Source: CAYYYG01 sp964476135
Lineage (GTDB): Bacteria > Patescibacteriota > Microgenomatia > UBA1406 > GWC2-37-13
Assembly: GCA_964476135.1 (NCBI GenBank)
Contig: CAYYYG010000020.1
Coordinates: 1 to 20,349 of the forward strand
Direction: 5' to 3'
Length of the DNA stretch: 20,349 bases
The notes under the pieces are model-generated. The model did not search any database. It was given only the letters and a program-made list of their open reading frames with translations, and was not told where the DNA came from. This document shows positions 1 through 7,036 of the stretch, piece after piece; position 1 is the stretch's first letter; the number at the start of each line of letters is the position of its first letter. Made by a program: the position numbers and the translations under genes.

Positions 1-1361
1 TCACAGTAAAACCAGGGCGATTCACGATCATAAGCCTTGCTTTGCAGATCGGAAAAATTAGCAACGTCACCGGTCGTATCGCGCATCCTTTTGCTCCAAG
101 GCTTATTCCCTCCCCAAACCTCGCCTGAGGTTTTAGAATAACCGCCGAATGTGGAAGAATACCATGCGGTTATAACTTCATTCGTATCATTTGAAACCAT
201 AACCTCCACCCCGTCCCCGCAGCTTGAGTTCACCTCATCGACCGACCGATCCCATGCGCCCCCCTTATTATGACCCAAATATACCTGGCAGCTTTCGGAG
301 GTGCAGATTTCTTTTCCCCCGCCGCCGGTATAAGAGTAGGCATAAGAAGCGGCGGCAACAACCTGAGCCTTAAAAGCTTCAAATCCACCCGAATCCCCCC
401 AGGAACTGAACATCTCGCCAAGACCCTTAAGATAATTTTTTATATTCACATCGCCGTACCCTTTAACCTTAATATTATTGCCGGGGAAACTGCGGCACTC
501 AAATCTGACATTGTTGTAATAAGCGTTTAAGATAGTTTTATAATCCTGTCCGGCACGGGAGCGTCCATAAGCGCCCCACTGATTCATCCCCACTCTATTG
601 GGTACGCCGTATGTAAAGAAAGCAAAACGCGGCGAAAAACCCGGGTCGCGGCTTCTGTCGTCGGTACAGCCACCCATCGCCGAGCCGGCGGAACGGGGAA
701 TATTTAGATTGGCGAGTTTCTGTGCCAGAATCTGCTGCTGTCTTGCGGTTAATGATGCGATTTTTTTCTGCAGTTCGCCTTCATAGGCTTTGGATTTTTC
801 TATCTCCTTCGCCAAAAACTGCGACTGGCGATCGACTTCTTCTTTTATCTTCGAAAGTTTTTCTTTTTCCGATACAAGCTTGGATTTTTTTTCTTCGAGC
901 TCCTTTATTTCCAGCACCGTCCTTATTATGGTTTTCTGATCTTCGTCAAGGACCGTTTCCTGATAATGCAGATTCTGCAAGAAGTGCGACAGATTTTCCG
1001 CAAGGAGCATATCGATTATTGAAAAAGCATCGCTGCCGATATTTTTATAGTGCGAAACGGTGCGCTCATCAAGTAAATCCTTCTGATAGGTAAGTTTTTT
1101 CTCTCCCTCCTCCACCTCTTTTTCTTTAATAACTATCTCCGCTGATAATTTATTCACTTTAATTTTTACGTTCTCAAGCTGTTTTTTCAGGGTTTCATAC
1201 TGTTTTTCGTTAGTTTTGGTGGCGGCCTTGGAGGAATTGAGGGCGCGGTTTAGGTCGCCAAGTTCCTTAGTAATCTCATCAAACTCATCCGCCCTGGCGC
1301 TTATTATGAATAAAAAAGTTAAACTAATGAACAAAATGGTGAGAGCAAGCAAACGTTTCAT
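1..1361 (-). CDS. Secreted coiled-coil protein with SpoIID/LytB domain, 3' end cut by the window edge
   Basis: I translated this minus-strand frame directly; it stays open for 453 codons to base 3 with no stop, so the C-terminus is missing. Residues 1-24 form a signal peptide (MKRLLALTILFISLTFLF, then ARADE). Residues about 27-220 are rich in K, E, Q and L with heptad character, a long coiled coil like those of CwlO/EnvC-type cell-wall proteins. From about residue 248 the sequence matches the SpoIID/LytB family: GVPNRVGMNQWGAYG, then ILNAYYNNV, LKGLGEM (E316 aligns with the glutamate needed for SpoIID glycan cleavage), FEAFKAQVVAAASYAY, CQVYLG, and AWYSSTFGGYS with EVWGG. By family knowledge SpoIID proteins cut or modify peptidoglycan glycan strands, so an envelope-remodelling role outside the membrane is inferred. 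The start is fixed by a -10 box six bases upstream and by the signal peptide. Confidence 0.9.
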   Translation of the reverse strand, partial: MKRLLALTILFISLTFLFIISARADEFDEITKELGDLNRALNSSKAATKTNEKQYETLKKQLENVKIKVNKLSAEIVIKEKEVEEGEKKLTYQKDLLDERTVSHYKNIGSDAFSIIDMLLAENLSHFLQNLHYQETVLDEDQKTIIRTVLEIKELEEKKSKLVSEKEKLSKIKEEVDRQSQFLAKEIEKSKAYEGELQKKIASLTARQQQILAQKLANLNIPRSAGSAMGGCTDDRSRDPGFSPRFAFFTYGVPNRVGMNQWGAYGRSRAGQDYKTILNAYYNNVRFECRSFPGNNIKVKGYGDVNIKNYLKGLGEMFSSWGDSGGFEAFKAQVVAAASYAYSYTGGGGKEICTSESCQVYLGHNKGGAWDRSVDEVNSSCGDGVEVMVSNDTNEVITAWYSSTFGGYSKTSGEVWGGNKPWSKRMRDTTGDVANFSDLQSKAYDRESPWFYC

Positions 1362-1412
1362 TCTAATATTATAGACAATTGTTTCCATTGATATCTTTCA
1401 TTTGATATACTG
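1358..1412 (+). repeat. Left copy of a 55-base direct repeat flanking the N gap
   Basis: Bases 1358-1412 are identical to 1513-1567 over all 55 positions. The copy contains the first four bases of the SpoIID-domain gene and the whole divergent promoter region up to the G after TATACT. The exact identity right at a gap edge points to overlapping contig ends rather than a biological repeat. Confidence 0.9.
1368..1373 (-). promoter_or_regulatory. -10 box of the SpoIID-domain gene (leaderless)
   Basis: TATAAT on the minus strand, six bases before the ATG at 1361, so transcription should begin on the A of the start codon. No clear -35 box is visible. It lies inside the 55-base segment duplicated around the N gap. 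Confidence 0.7.
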
Positions 1413-1512
1413 NNNNNNNNNNNNNNNNNNNNNNNNNNNNNNNNNNNNNNNNNNNNNNNNNNNNNNNNNNNNNNNNNNNNNNNNNNNNNNNNNNNNNNNN
1501 NNNNNNNNNNNN
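1413..1512. other. Assembly gap of 100 N
   Basis: Exactly 100 undefined bases between two identical 55-base flanks. This is the usual placeholder of a scaffolder. Collapsing the flanks gives a continuous divergent intergenic region of about 56 bases between the two start codons. Confidence 0.95.
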
Positions 1513-1567
1513 TCATTCTAATATTATAGACAATTGTTTCCATTGATATCTTTCATTTGATATACTG
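1513..1567 (+). repeat. Right copy of the 55-base direct repeat
   Basis: Identical to 1358-1412. In this copy the plus-strand -10 box TATACT (1561-1566) drives the pilin-like gene, whereas in the left copy the minus-strand TATAAT serves the SpoIID gene. The two copies therefore look like one shared divergent promoter seen twice. Confidence 0.9.
1561..1566 (+). promoter_or_regulatory. Extended -10 box of the pilin-like gene (leaderless)
   Basis: TGATATACT gives an extended -10 (TG, one base, TATACT). Six bases separate it from the ATG at 1573, so the start codon is the likely transcript 5' end. A weak -35 match, TTTCCA at 1537-1542, has an 18-base spacer. Confidence 0.65.
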
Positions 1568-1572
1568 TTTTT

Positions 1573-2184
1573 ATGAGGAAGTTTATTTTTTTTGTATTCT
1601 TTATCGCATTGTTCTTCTTGGCACAAGGTAATTACGATCAAGCTCACGCCGCCCGTTTCGCAAGCTGTGATCAGTGTGGATTTTGCATCACACCCAGTAT
1701 CGGAACTAATCCTCCCGAACCCGGAAAAAAACCAGGAAACTGGGAAAGTTGCCGCAATTGTTTGTATCCTGCACTCACCGATGCTCCTTACCCAACGCTA
1801 AAAACGATGGAAATTCCGGAAACTGCCGATGCCAACGGTCTGCCGATCAATATTCCGCCAACAACACAACCGGGACATTATTACACCGCGGTCGGCTGCC
1901 TTACAACAAATGTCGGTGATTTCACCGGTCAGGGAGCCGCAGCTGGTGTTGTGACACCGATACTGAACATTATGTTTTCGCTTGCGGGCGGGATAGCTTT
2001 CCTATACCTCATGTATGGAGCCTTCCTAATACTTACTTCGAGGGGCGATTTTGAACAGCTGAGCCAGGGTAAAAGAACTGTTTACGGATCGATCGTAGGA
2101 CTGATATTCACACTGACATCCGTATTCGTGATTAATTTGCTCGCCAATGGAGTTCTGAAGATTCCCGGTTTCGGCGGTAATTAG
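1573..2184 (+). CDS. Secreted, cysteine-rich, two-helix pilin-like membrane protein
   Basis: 203 residues. A signal peptide covers residues 1-26 (cut near AHA/AR). The next 110 residues are extracytoplasmic, rich in proline and cysteine (CDQCGFC, then CRNCLYP). Two membrane helices follow at about 136-157 (LAGGIAFLYLMYGAFLIL) and 170-193, separated by a short charged loop (TSRGDFEQLSQGKRTVYG), and the protein ends in KIPGFGGN. This two-helix layout with a charged loop resembles VirB2/TrbC-type pilins and the pilin-like proteins I know from Patescibacteria. A surface filament or secretion-channel role is inferred, not shown. The paired cysteines suggest metal binding or disulfides. It stands alone, divergent from the SpoIID gene, and abuts the next gene end to end. 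No VirB4-like ATPase is in the window. Confidence 0.75.
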   Translation: MRKFIFFVFFIALFFLAQGNYDQAHAARFASCDQCGFCITPSIGTNPPEPGKKPGNWESCRNCLYPALTDAPYPTLKTMEIPETADANGLPINIPPTTQPGHYYTAVGCLTTNVGDFTGQGAAAGVVTPILNIMFSLAGGIAFLYLMYGAFLILTSRGDFEQLSQGKRTVYGSIVGLIFTLTSVFVINLLANGVLKIPGFGGN

Positions 2185-2535
2185 TTAGACCTCAGACATT
2201 TTCCACAATCCGATTCCGGCGACTACGGCCGAGACCATCAACATAGTCATTAATGAATCGGGGCCCGTGTTTGGGATCGTTTTGACATTGCCAACCGTCT
2301 TGGTCGGACTAAGTGTCTTATTTTGAGCAATCGTACGCCCTGTCGGCTTGGCAGTTACCTTGACTGAAGGCGCTACTGTTGGCGTGTTCTGCTTTGGAGT
2401 ACTTGTGGTTGCCGAACCGCGCGAGGCGGTAAAAAACTTCTTGCCTAACTGCAGTCTGCCACTGATAATAACAAGAAATATCGCAACAACAATAAGGCCG
2501 AGAACAAACGAAATAATTTTATTGATACCGTCCAT
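2185..2535 (-). CDS. Small double-anchored membrane protein with C-terminal IPNTGP sorting-like motif
   Basis: 116 residues. An N-terminal helix (about 7-25, ISFVLGLIVVAIFLVII) is followed by a Thr/Pro/Ser/Lys-rich linker (about 38-85) without sequence complexity. The C-terminus has the order of a sortase signal: IPNTGP at about 87-92, a hydrophobic stretch (MTMLMVSAVVAGIGL), then a short lysine-containing tail (WKMSEV). (L/I)PxTG is the known sortase recognition form, and LPxTGP-type ends are common in CPR proteins by my recollection. No sortase gene lies nearby. The N-terminal segment has no clear signal-peptidase site and may stay in the membrane. Its stop codon directly touches the stop of the pilin-like gene with no base between. 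Function unknown beyond surface display or wall tethering. Confidence 0.75.
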   Translation of the reverse strand: MDGINKIISFVLGLIVVAIFLVIISGRLQLGKKFFTASRGSATTSTPKQNTPTVAPSVKVTAKPTGRTIAQNKTLSPTKTVGNVKTIPNTGPDSLMTMLMVSAVVAGIGLWKMSEV

Positions 2536-2541
2536 AATATT

Positions 2542-2547
2542 ATTAAA
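2542..2547 (-). promoter_or_regulatory. -10 box of the IPNTGP protein gene (leaderless)
   Basis: TTTAAT on the minus strand, six bases before the ATG at 2535. It is a weaker hexamer than most here, but the spacing is the same. Confidence 0.5.
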
Positions 2548-2641
2548 ACTTAATGGCTGTTAAGCTTATATAAATGCTAATCTCCTATTTTTAAGTTTAT
2601 AAATTATAACCCTATAGCATAAAAAACGCAACCGCAGATAA

Positions 2642-3322
2642 TCAGCCGTGGGCGATAGAAAAAACAGCAATTTTTTTCCCTCCCGACATTCTAAGTAACG
2701 ATGCCGCCTCAGATACCGTATGTGAACTGGTCACAACATCGTCAATCAATATAATGTTTTCCGGCACTATCATGTTTTTCCTGATTCCAAACGCATCAGT
2801 CATATTCCTTTTTCTTTCTTTTCTGGTCGACAAAAAAGCCTGGGGAGACGTTTCATTTTTACGTAATAAGATATCGATCACCGGATACCCGGTGATCGCG
2901 GAAAAAAAACCTGCAATAATCTCCGCCTGATTGAATCCGCGGGCTTTCTCCCGATTCTCATGCAGAGGTATCGGCTGGATGCAACCATCTCTGAATATCT
3001 GACGGAAGGAAGAGTATTTCTGCATGACGCCCACATTCAGCGATAGAAAAAACTCATGAAATATATCCGATGCGCCGCGGTATTTAATATTTTTTACAAT
3101 TTTTCGCGTTACACCCCTATATTTAAGTATTCCGAGATAGTGGTCGATTGGAGAAAATTTAGAACAAGCCGGGTGTGTTTTTCCCAGATCTGCTGGCCTT
3201 TCACAAACAATACAGTAATCCTGCTTGATATATTCATAAGATTTTTGACACTTACTGCATATATAAACCCCAATCAGTCCGCACTCAAGGCACCTTTTTG
3301 GAAATAATATATCTAATAACAT
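2642..3322 (-). CDS. comF: ComF-family phosphoribosyltransferase-like protein (competence-associated)
   Basis: 226 residues, the usual ComF size. The N-terminus holds paired zinc-binding cysteines: C11/C14 (CLEC), C22/C25 (CSKC) and C37/C40 (CIVC). Residues about 115-226 form the PRTase-like part, with QPIPLH, ARGFNQAE and the PRPP-loop region NIILIDDVVTSSHT (191-202); the usual DDVxTTGxT appears as DDVVTSSHT. ComF proteins are needed for DNA uptake and handling during natural transformation in Bacillus and Haemophilus, with a cytoplasmic role linked to inward-moving single-stranded DNA. No comE genes are in the window. The gene has its own -10 box and is divergent from the two-component system. 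It ends in TGA, which supports the standard code. Confidence 0.9.
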   Translation of the reverse strand: MLLDILFPKRCLECGLIGVYICSKCQKSYEYIKQDYCIVCERPADLGKTHPACSKFSPIDHYLGILKYRGVTRKIVKNIKYRGASDIFHEFFLSLNVGVMQKYSSFRQIFRDGCIQPIPLHENREKARGFNQAEIIAGFFSAITGYPVIDILLRKNETSPQAFLSTRKERKRNMTDAFGIRKNMIVPENIILIDDVVTSSHTVSEAASLLRMSGGKKIAVFSIAHG

Positions 3323-3329
3323 AATGATA

Positions 3330-3335
3330 ATTATA
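3330..3335 (-). promoter_or_regulatory. -10 box of comF (leaderless)
   Basis: Perfect TATAAT on the minus strand, seven bases before the ATG at 3322. Confidence 0.7.
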
Positions 3336-3366
3336 ATAATTTTCAGCCAAGTTTCAGGTTTAGGCG

Positions 3367-3372
3367 TATAAT
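3367..3372 (+). promoter_or_regulatory. -10 box of the response-regulator operon (leaderless)
   Basis: Perfect TATAAT, six bases before the ATG at 3379. No SD-like sequence lies in those six bases. Confidence 0.75.
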
Positions 3373-3378
3373 AGGTTT

Positions 3379-4059
3379 ATGAGAATATTAGTGGTCGAAG
3401 ATGAGCACAGAATCGCAAATACAATAAAAAAAGGCCTCGAACAAGAAAGACATGCGGTTGATGTGGTTTATGACGGTACGGAAGGCCTGGATATGGCCAC
3501 CGCCGAAGAATACGATCTTATAATTCTCGACCGGATGTTGCCGGGGATGGACGGACTTACTCTCTGCCGCCGCCTTAGAAATGAAGGAAAACACACCCCT
3601 GTCCTTATGTTGACGGCAAAGACCCACATAAGAGACCGCGTAGATGGACTGGACGCTGGCGCCGACGATTACCTTATCAAACCATTCTCCTTTGAGGAAC
3701 TTCTTGCAAGAATACGGGCACTGTCGCGCCGGCCGAAAACCACAACCCAACCTGTGCTTCAGGTGGGTGACTTGAGCCTGAATACTCTGACTTATGAAGT
3801 AAAACGATCAGGAGTGCCGATTAATATCTCGAGTAAAGAATTCTCGCTTCTTGAATATCTGATGAGTCACGCCAACCAGATCGTAAACAAAAACCAGATC
3901 ATTCAGCACGTATGGAATTACGATGCCGACATTCTCCCCAACACCGTTGAAGTTTATATCAGAAACCTGCGCAATAAAATAGATGCGCCATTTGAAAACA
4001 AACCCCACCTTATACATACCGTCCGAGGTTTTGGGTATAAATTCAGCGAATCAAGCTAA
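3379..4059 (+). CDS. OmpR/PhoB-family response regulator
   Basis: 226 residues. The receiver domain spans about 1-115: the acidic pocket EDE at 7-9, phosphoacceptor D51 in LIILDRMLPGMDG, the switch threonine in LMLTAK, and the conserved lysine in DDYLIKPF. A winged-helix DNA-binding domain covers about 128-222 (SKEFSLLEYLMSH, then VWNYDADILPNTVEVYIRNLRNKID and HTVRGFGYKF). Family knowledge says phosphorylation at D51 promotes dimerisation and promoter binding. It is the first gene of the co-directional block and ends one base before the kinase gene, so kinase and regulator are a cognate pair. The MacAB-like genes that follow are the likely target. CusR/BaeR-like relatives are possible; the specific signal cannot be read. 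Confidence 0.96.
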   Translation: MRILVVEDEHRIANTIKKGLEQERHAVDVVYDGTEGLDMATAEEYDLIILDRMLPGMDGLTLCRRLRNEGKHTPVLMLTAKTHIRDRVDGLDAGADDYLIKPFSFEELLARIRALSRRPKTTTQPVLQVGDLSLNTLTYEVKRSGVPINISSKEFSLLEYLMSHANQIVNKNQIIQHVWNYDADILPNTVEVYIRNLRNKIDAPFENKPHLIHTVRGFGYKFSESS

Positions 4060-4060
4060 T

Positions 4061-5062
4061 ATGTTTCAGTCTGCCCGAATAAAACTGACAGTATGGTACC
4101 TACTGGCTATTATGACAATCAGCGGCTTATTCAGCATTGCGATATATAAAATGGTGAGCCGCGAACTCGACCGCTTCGAACAGCTGCATCGAGTCCGCAT
4201 TCAGCGCCGCATGACACAGTTGAACCAAATCGCACCCGACCCGGAGCTGACTGAGGAGATACGCGGCCGCATCATTATCATCCTCGTTTTCATAAACGGC
4301 GGCATCCTTATGACCGCAGGCGGTTTTGGATACATGCTCGCCGGACAAACCTTAAAACCGATACAAAATATGATGGAGGATCAGAACCGCTTTGTATCCG
4401 ACGCATCACACGAATTGAGAACTCCCCTAACTTCCCTTAAAACCGCAATGGAGGTATACCTGCGTGGACAAAAACCGACGGTCGCCGAAGCTAAAGAGCT
4501 CGTAAAGGAAAGCATTTTCGAGGTTGACCGGCTGCAGTCGCTTGCTGAGTCGCTGCTGCAGCTCGCCCAATATCAGAATCCGGATGAAAAAATTCAGTTC
4601 GGAGAAATCGATATCAAACCCGTAATACTGCAGGCGGTGCAGCGGATGAAACCGCTTGCGCAAAATAAACAGATAAAAATCGATATCGGGGGTGTAAAAA
4701 ACCATTCTCTGAGCGGCGATCACGATAATTTAGTAAAGGTCATTGCTATACTCCTTGATAACGCAATAAAATACAGTCCGGAAAAAACCGCAATCAACCT
4801 GACGACCGAGCAAAAAGACAAATGTGTGTTATTGAAGGTGAAGGATGAAGGTATGGGAATTGAGGCAAAAGATATTCCGCATATATTCAAAAGACTGTAT
4901 CAAGCCGATAAAGCCCGATGCAAAGGCACCGCCAACGGTTACGGTCTCGGCCTTGCGATTGCCAAAAAAATTATCGAAATACATCGGGGCACAATTAATG
5001 TAAAAAGCCAAACCGATAAGGGAACCGAATTTATAATCAAGCTGCCGCAGAAAATCAGCTAA
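4061..5062 (+). CDS. Membrane sensor histidine kinase
   Basis: 333 residues when started at MFQSARIKL. An upstream in-frame ATG at 3983 is rejected because it lies inside the regulator gene. Helix 1 is about 9-31 and helix 2 about 70-94, leaving only some 38 residues outside, too small for a ligand-binding domain. This suggests sensing within the membrane or through a partner such as the transporter. HisKA has H117 in SDASHELRTPLTSL; the ATPase domain shows the N box (LLDNAIKYSP, N234), G1 DEGMGI (262-267), the F box region IFKRLYQ, and G2 GYGLGL (293-298). No HAMP domain is evident. It follows the regulator by one base without an SD sequence, suggesting translational coupling. Autophosphorylation and transfer to D51 of the regulator are inferred from the family. 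Confidence 0.95.
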   Translation: MFQSARIKLTVWYLLAIMTISGLFSIAIYKMVSRELDRFEQLHRVRIQRRMTQLNQIAPDPELTEEIRGRIIIILVFINGGILMTAGGFGYMLAGQTLKPIQNMMEDQNRFVSDASHELRTPLTSLKTAMEVYLRGQKPTVAEAKELVKESIFEVDRLQSLAESLLQLAQYQNPDEKIQFGEIDIKPVILQAVQRMKPLAQNKQIKIDIGGVKNHSLSGDHDNLVKVIAILLDNAIKYSPEKTAINLTTEQKDKCVLLKVKDEGMGIEAKDIPHIFKRLYQADKARCKGTANGYGLGLAIAKKIIEIHRGTINVKSQTDKGTEFIIKLPQKIS

Positions 5063-5079
5063 ATTTCAGCTTAATGACT

Positions 5080-5085
5080 TATAAT
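5080..5085 (+). promoter_or_regulatory. -10 box before the MacA-like gene
   Basis: Perfect TATAAT with eight bases to the ATG at 5094, in the 31-base gap after the kinase. It suggests the efflux genes can be transcribed apart from the two-component genes. Confidence 0.6.
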
Positions 5086-5093
5086 TAATTATT

Positions 5094-6347
5094 ATGAATA
5101 AAGTAATATCTCCTAAAAAAGTGATTATTGTCACAATTTTACTTATTATGGGTTGGTATATATATAATAATTATTTTACCAACTCAACGGGATCGGTTGA
5201 ATATAAAACACAAAAAGCAACAAAAGGAAAAATCAGCGTAACTGTAAACGCGTCAGGTACTATCTCCTCAGTCAACAGTGCCAAAGTAACTACAAAGGCG
5301 ACCGGAGTCATTAAATATCTATATGTTAAAGACGGAGAATATATTAAACAGGGAGCAAAAATCGCCGACATCGATCTTGATCAGTCCGGAAAACAAAACG
5401 AACTTCTGGCACTAGCATCATACCGCAGCGCAAAAAACGCTCTTGAGACAGCCCGTGCCGCGGTATATTCAACACAATCGGAGATGTTTACCAACTGGGA
5501 CAAATTCTATAATCTGGCAACAAGCTCAACTTACCAAAACAGCGATGGATCACCAAACGCAAATAACCGCACCCTTCCGGAGTTTCATATCGCAAACGAC
5601 AACTGGCTGGCTGCGGAAGCCAGATATAAAACGCAACTGAATGCGGTTACACAGGCACAGACTGCCGCCAGTTCAAGCTGGATCTCATATCAGCAGGCAT
5701 CTTCGGTGATTTACGCTCCGATTTCAGGAATCGTCACCGGTCTATCACTCCAGAAAGGCAGCGTAATCGGGGCCGCAGCCGAATCCAATACCACAACAAC
5801 TATTGCCCAGGTCGTGACGGAGGCGAACCCGGCGGTAACAATCAATATCACGGAAATAGATATTCCAAAAATATCCATGGGAGACAAGGCAACAATAAGA
5901 GTAGACGCATTCCCGGACAAATCTTTTACCGGACAGGTGACAAGTATCAATAAAGTCGGTACAGTGAGCTCCGGCGTGACCACTTACCCGGTTGTCGTAA
6001 ACATCGATACGGCTGCCTCCTATCTTCTACCAAACATGGCGGCCGACACGACCATAATCACCGAAACAAAAAATAATGTGCTAAAAATACCCTCATCGGC
6101 AATTAAAACCGAAGACGGTGTTACGACTGTCACTGTTCTCAAAAACGGAAATCCGGAAACGATAGAGATAGAAACCGGCATAAGCTCCGATACGGAAACC
6201 GAAATTGTGTCAGGAATCAGCAGTGGCGAAGAAATTGTTACAAATACCGTCCAGTCGGGTCAGACTTCAGGCAGCCAGTCAACGCAACAATCATCGCCAT
6301 TCAGCCCCTTCGGCAACACCCGTATAAGATCCGGCGGCATCAGATAA
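5094..6347 (+). CDS. macA-like: MacA/HlyD-type periplasmic adaptor (membrane fusion protein)
   Basis: 417 residues. An N-terminal anchor helix (about 9-27) is followed by the first half of the lipoyl domain (ASGTISSVNSAKVTTKATGV, about 53-72, then VKDGEYIKQGAKIADID). A helical hairpin runs from about 97-200, the second lipoyl half starts at YAPISGIVTGLSLQKG (207-222), and a beta-barrel and membrane-proximal domain follow (ITEIDIPKISMGDKATI, PNMAADTTI, LKIPSSAI). The Ser/Gln/Gly-rich tail is low complexity. In MacAB-type systems the adaptor links an ABC permease to substrate transport across the envelope. In a CPR cell, which by family knowledge generally lacks a typical outer membrane, it may act as an extracytoplasmic cofactor without a TolC partner. 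The two genes behind it complete the transporter, two and three bases apart. Confidence 0.93.
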   Translation: MNKVISPKKVIIVTILLIMGWYIYNNYFTNSTGSVEYKTQKATKGKISVTVNASGTISSVNSAKVTTKATGVIKYLYVKDGEYIKQGAKIADIDLDQSGKQNELLALASYRSAKNALETARAAVYSTQSEMFTNWDKFYNLATSSTYQNSDGSPNANNRTLPEFHIANDNWLAAEARYKTQLNAVTQAQTAASSSWISYQQASSVIYAPISGIVTGLSLQKGSVIGAAAESNTTTTIAQVVTEANPAVTINITEIDIPKISMGDKATIRVDAFPDKSFTGQVTSINKVGTVSSGVTTYPVVVNIDTAASYLLPNMAADTTIITETKNNVLKIPSSAIKTEDGVTTVTVLKNGNPETIEIETGISSDTETEIVSGISSGEEIVTNTVQSGQTSGSQSTQQSSPFSPFGNTRIRSGGIR

Positions 6348-6349
6348 TC

Positions 6350-7033
6350 ATGATTAAATTATCGAATGTAACAAAAACATACACGACCGGCACGGTGAAA
6401 ACCACCGCAGTAGAAAATATCTCATTTGAAGTCGGTAAAGGAGAATACGTCGCCATAATGGGTCCTTCCGGATCGGGGAAATCGACGCTTATGCATATTA
6501 TCGGCGCACTCGACAAGCCAACAACAGGTGATTACATTCTTGACGGACAAAAAATATCAGAACTCAATGAAGACCAGCTGGCGGATATCAGAAACCGGAA
6601 GATCGGATTTATCTTTCAATCATTCAATCTCTTACCAAGAACAAGCGCTCTTAAAAATGTAATGCTGCCGATGATGTATGCCGGTATACCAAAATCGGAG
6701 AGATTGAAAACGGCAGAAAAATACCTTGATATGGTCGGCCTGGCCGACCGGATGGAGCATACCTCGAGTCAGCTTTCCGGAGGTCAACAGCAGCGGGTTG
6801 CCATCGCACGGGGCCTGGTTATGAATCCGGCGATACTCCTTGCCGATGAACCGACAGGTAATATTGCCTCTTCACAGGCTGCCGAGATCATGAAAATATT
6901 CAAAGACCTCAATGAACAAGGACATACGATAGTAATGATCACCCACGAACCCGATATCGCCGCCCACGCGAAACGCACTATATTAATTAAAGACGGAAAA
7001 CTTCTGAGCGACCGTATGAAATCAGAATCATAA
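6350..7033 (+). CDS. MacB/LolD-type ABC transporter ATPase
   Basis: 227 residues, a single nucleotide-binding domain. Walker A is GPSGSGKST (38-46), the Q-loop is Q91 in FIFQSFNLL, the signature is LSGGQQQR (143-150), Walker B is ILLADE (163-168), and the switch histidine is H200 in MITHEPD. The D-loop region, normally GNLDS in this family, reads GNIAS, so the usual aspartate is alanine at 174. It powers the partner permease, with ATP-driven mechanotransmission in the MacB model rather than classic alternating access. It starts two bases after the adaptor stop and ends three bases before the permease, with no SD sequence at either junction, so the three genes form one operon. Confidence 0.95.
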   Translation: MIKLSNVTKTYTTGTVKTTAVENISFEVGKGEYVAIMGPSGSGKSTLMHIIGALDKPTTGDYILDGQKISELNEDQLADIRNRKIGFIFQSFNLLPRTSALKNVMLPMMYAGIPKSERLKTAEKYLDMVGLADRMEHTSSQLSGGQQQRVAIARGLVMNPAILLADEPTGNIASSQAAEIMKIFKDLNEQGHTIVMITHEPDIAAHAKRTILIKDGKLLSDRMKSES

Positions 7034-7036
7034 ATT

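Noticed and set aside
230..1093. Several open frames on both strands in the first 1.1 kb
   Set aside because: They overlap the SpoIID-domain gene in other frames and lack starts, signals or protein-like motifs; the long minus frame explains the region.
1358..1543. Open frame running through the N gap on the minus strand
   Set aside because: Most of it is undefined bases; the ends are two copies of the same promoter segment.
3983..4060. N-terminal extension of the sensor kinase
   Set aside because: It overlaps the DNA-binding domain of the response regulator; the ATG at 4061 gives a normal kinase N-terminus one base after the regulator stop.
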